Shown here: positions 13,489 through 13,936 of the stretch, in pieces
Numbering within the stretch: the first letter of the stretch is position 1
Layout of the letters: the number at the start of each line of letters is the position of its first letter
Assembly: GCA_963580245.1 (NCBI GenBank)
Contig: CAUZJO010000123.1
Coordinates: forward strand, 1 to 13,936
Length of the DNA stretch: 13,936 nucleotides
Origin: CAUZJO01 sp963580245
Lineage (GTDB): Bacteria > Sumerlaeota > Sumerlaeia > MVZB01
Direction: 5' to 3'
Translations under genes and position numbers: made by a program
The notes under the pieces: generated by a model
The model's database searches: none
The model's input: the letters and a program-made list of their open reading frames with translations, nothing else
Told to the model about the DNA's origin: nothing

Positions 13489-13617
13489 ATGAAATTGTTC
13501 TTGAAAGGGCTTGGTATCGTGATCACGATCCTGATCGTTGCCAGTTTCGTGTTCCTGCTCGATTATCTCAATGCGCTCGGCCTCCTCGCGGAGACCTCGA
13601 ACCTTCCCGCGCCGTGA
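13489..13617 (+). CDS. Single-helix membrane miniprotein (42 aa)
   Basis: A short frame with a good ribosome-binding site (GAGGGG, about five bases before the ATG). The product starts MKLFLKGLG, has one hydrophobic helix at about 7-25 (IVITILIVASFVFLLDYL) and ends ETSNLPAP. It could be a membrane miniprotein or a signal-anchor fragment; no family is recognised. It ends 42 bp before the right insertion sequence, so it might also be the surviving start of a longer gene, although the TGA stop precedes the IS boundary. Confidence rests on the ribosome-binding site and clean amphipathic layout. Confidence 0.5.
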   Translation: MKLFLKGLGIVITILIVASFVFLLDYLNALGLLAETSNLPAP

Positions 13618-13659
13618 GGGCTTTTGGCCTCCGTCCGCTGGTATTCCGCCTAGTTTGTC

Positions 13660-13936
13660 GATCCTGAAAAAACCCCTTGCCCAACAACAATGGGATCAAA
13701 ACGCTGGTGGGTGGTGTATAGTTTTGCAAGAAAAGCGGTCAGTCGCCGCCGAAACCTTGCGAAAGTTGGCGCCATGAAACCCAAACCCTCCCCGTGCGAA
13801 GACCTGCAAGGCGATCTGTTCAAGTTTGAACTGCAAGCCATCGTGGATGAGAATCACGCGATGGTTAAACTGGCCCGGCGCGTGGATTGGGCGCTATTGG
13901 AGGAGACTTTCGGCGCGCTCTACTGCGACGACAACG
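13660..13936 (+). mobile_element. 5' end of an insertion sequence (right copy, runs out of the window)
   Basis: This begins with GATCCTGAAAAAACCCC and matches the reverse complement of 1-158. It comprises a leader of 114 bp and the start of the transposase gene. TATAGT in the leader near 13726-13731 could be the -10 of the transposase promoter. The element extends past the window, so its far end and any target duplication cannot be seen. Confidence 0.85.
13774..13936 (+). CDS. Transposase N-terminus, IS5/IS1182-like, partial
   Basis: The first 54 codons are present; the rest is outside the window. The sequence (LFKFELQAIVDENHAMVKLA, then RRVDWALLEETFGALYCDDN) fits the N-terminal DUF772-type domain that opens many IS5/IS1182-group DDE transposases, with the typical 'D.NH..V.LA..VDW..LE..F..LY' spacing. 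The DDE catalytic residues would lie downstream. Start at ATG 13774 is shared with the left copy. Family assignment is from recalled pattern and not from a search. Confidence 0.75.
   Translation, partial: MKPKPSPCEDLQGDLFKFELQAIVDENHAMVKLARRVDWALLEETFGALYCDDN

Noticed and set aside
1..13936. Whole window as a composite transposon
   Set aside because: The IS copies differ at several positions, no target duplication is visible, and the cargo (flagellin, symporter, SDR, pseudopilin) looks like ordinary chromosomal genes. Kept only as a possibility in findings.
1..13936. CRISPR array
   Set aside because: No regularly spaced direct repeats were seen on reading the sequence.

Overview
The window is chromosomal bacterial DNA, mostly GC-rich, with ordinary bacterial gene signals (Shine-Dalgarno boxes, Rho-independent hairpins). 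It carries a flagellin and FlaG, a type II secretion-type pseudopilin, a PASTA-domain membrane protein without a kinase, a Spy-like periplasmic protein, a WcaJ-type sugar transferase and a helix-turn-helix/receiver fusion. The mixture would fit an environmental diderm such as a planctomycete, but nothing here is diagnostic of a phylum and I hold that guess loosely.

Layout. Both edges are the 5' ends of the same insertion sequence, in opposite orientation and reading outwards (1-158 on the minus strand, 13660-13936 on the plus strand), about 97% identical over about 157 bp. Inside the left copy is a lower-GC stretch with a perfect 10-1-10 palindrome and an orphan membrane protein (517-993). 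Next come a minus-strand SAM methyltransferase (1060-2049) and a plus-strand cluster of pseudopilin, a 54-residue four-cysteine protein and a 69-residue two-helix membrane protein (2485-3385). A minus-strand block follows: AGCS amino acid:Na+ symporter (3634-5028), undecaprenyl-phosphate-type sugar transferase (5249-5995) and HTH-receiver regulator (6287-6895). From a divergent intergenic region the plus strand carries the PASTA protein (7247-8218), Spy-like protein (8719-9441, clear terminator), flagellin (10106-11527) and FlaG (11667-12101, clear terminator). A minus-strand SDR oxidoreductase (12207-13061) and a 42-residue single-helix membrane protein (13489-13617) precede the right insertion sequence.

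How the genes work together. Flagellin and FlaG form a filament module with a long leader, a sigma-28-like promoter candidate and stem-loops next to the ribosome-binding site. The methyltransferase and the sugar transferase both suggest surface glycan work but are not adjacent. The least-described unit is the pseudopilin/Cys4/two-helix cluster: three compact co-directional genes, two of them small and unrecognised. I see no CRISPR array, rRNA or tRNA, and no convincing defence or biosynthetic system.
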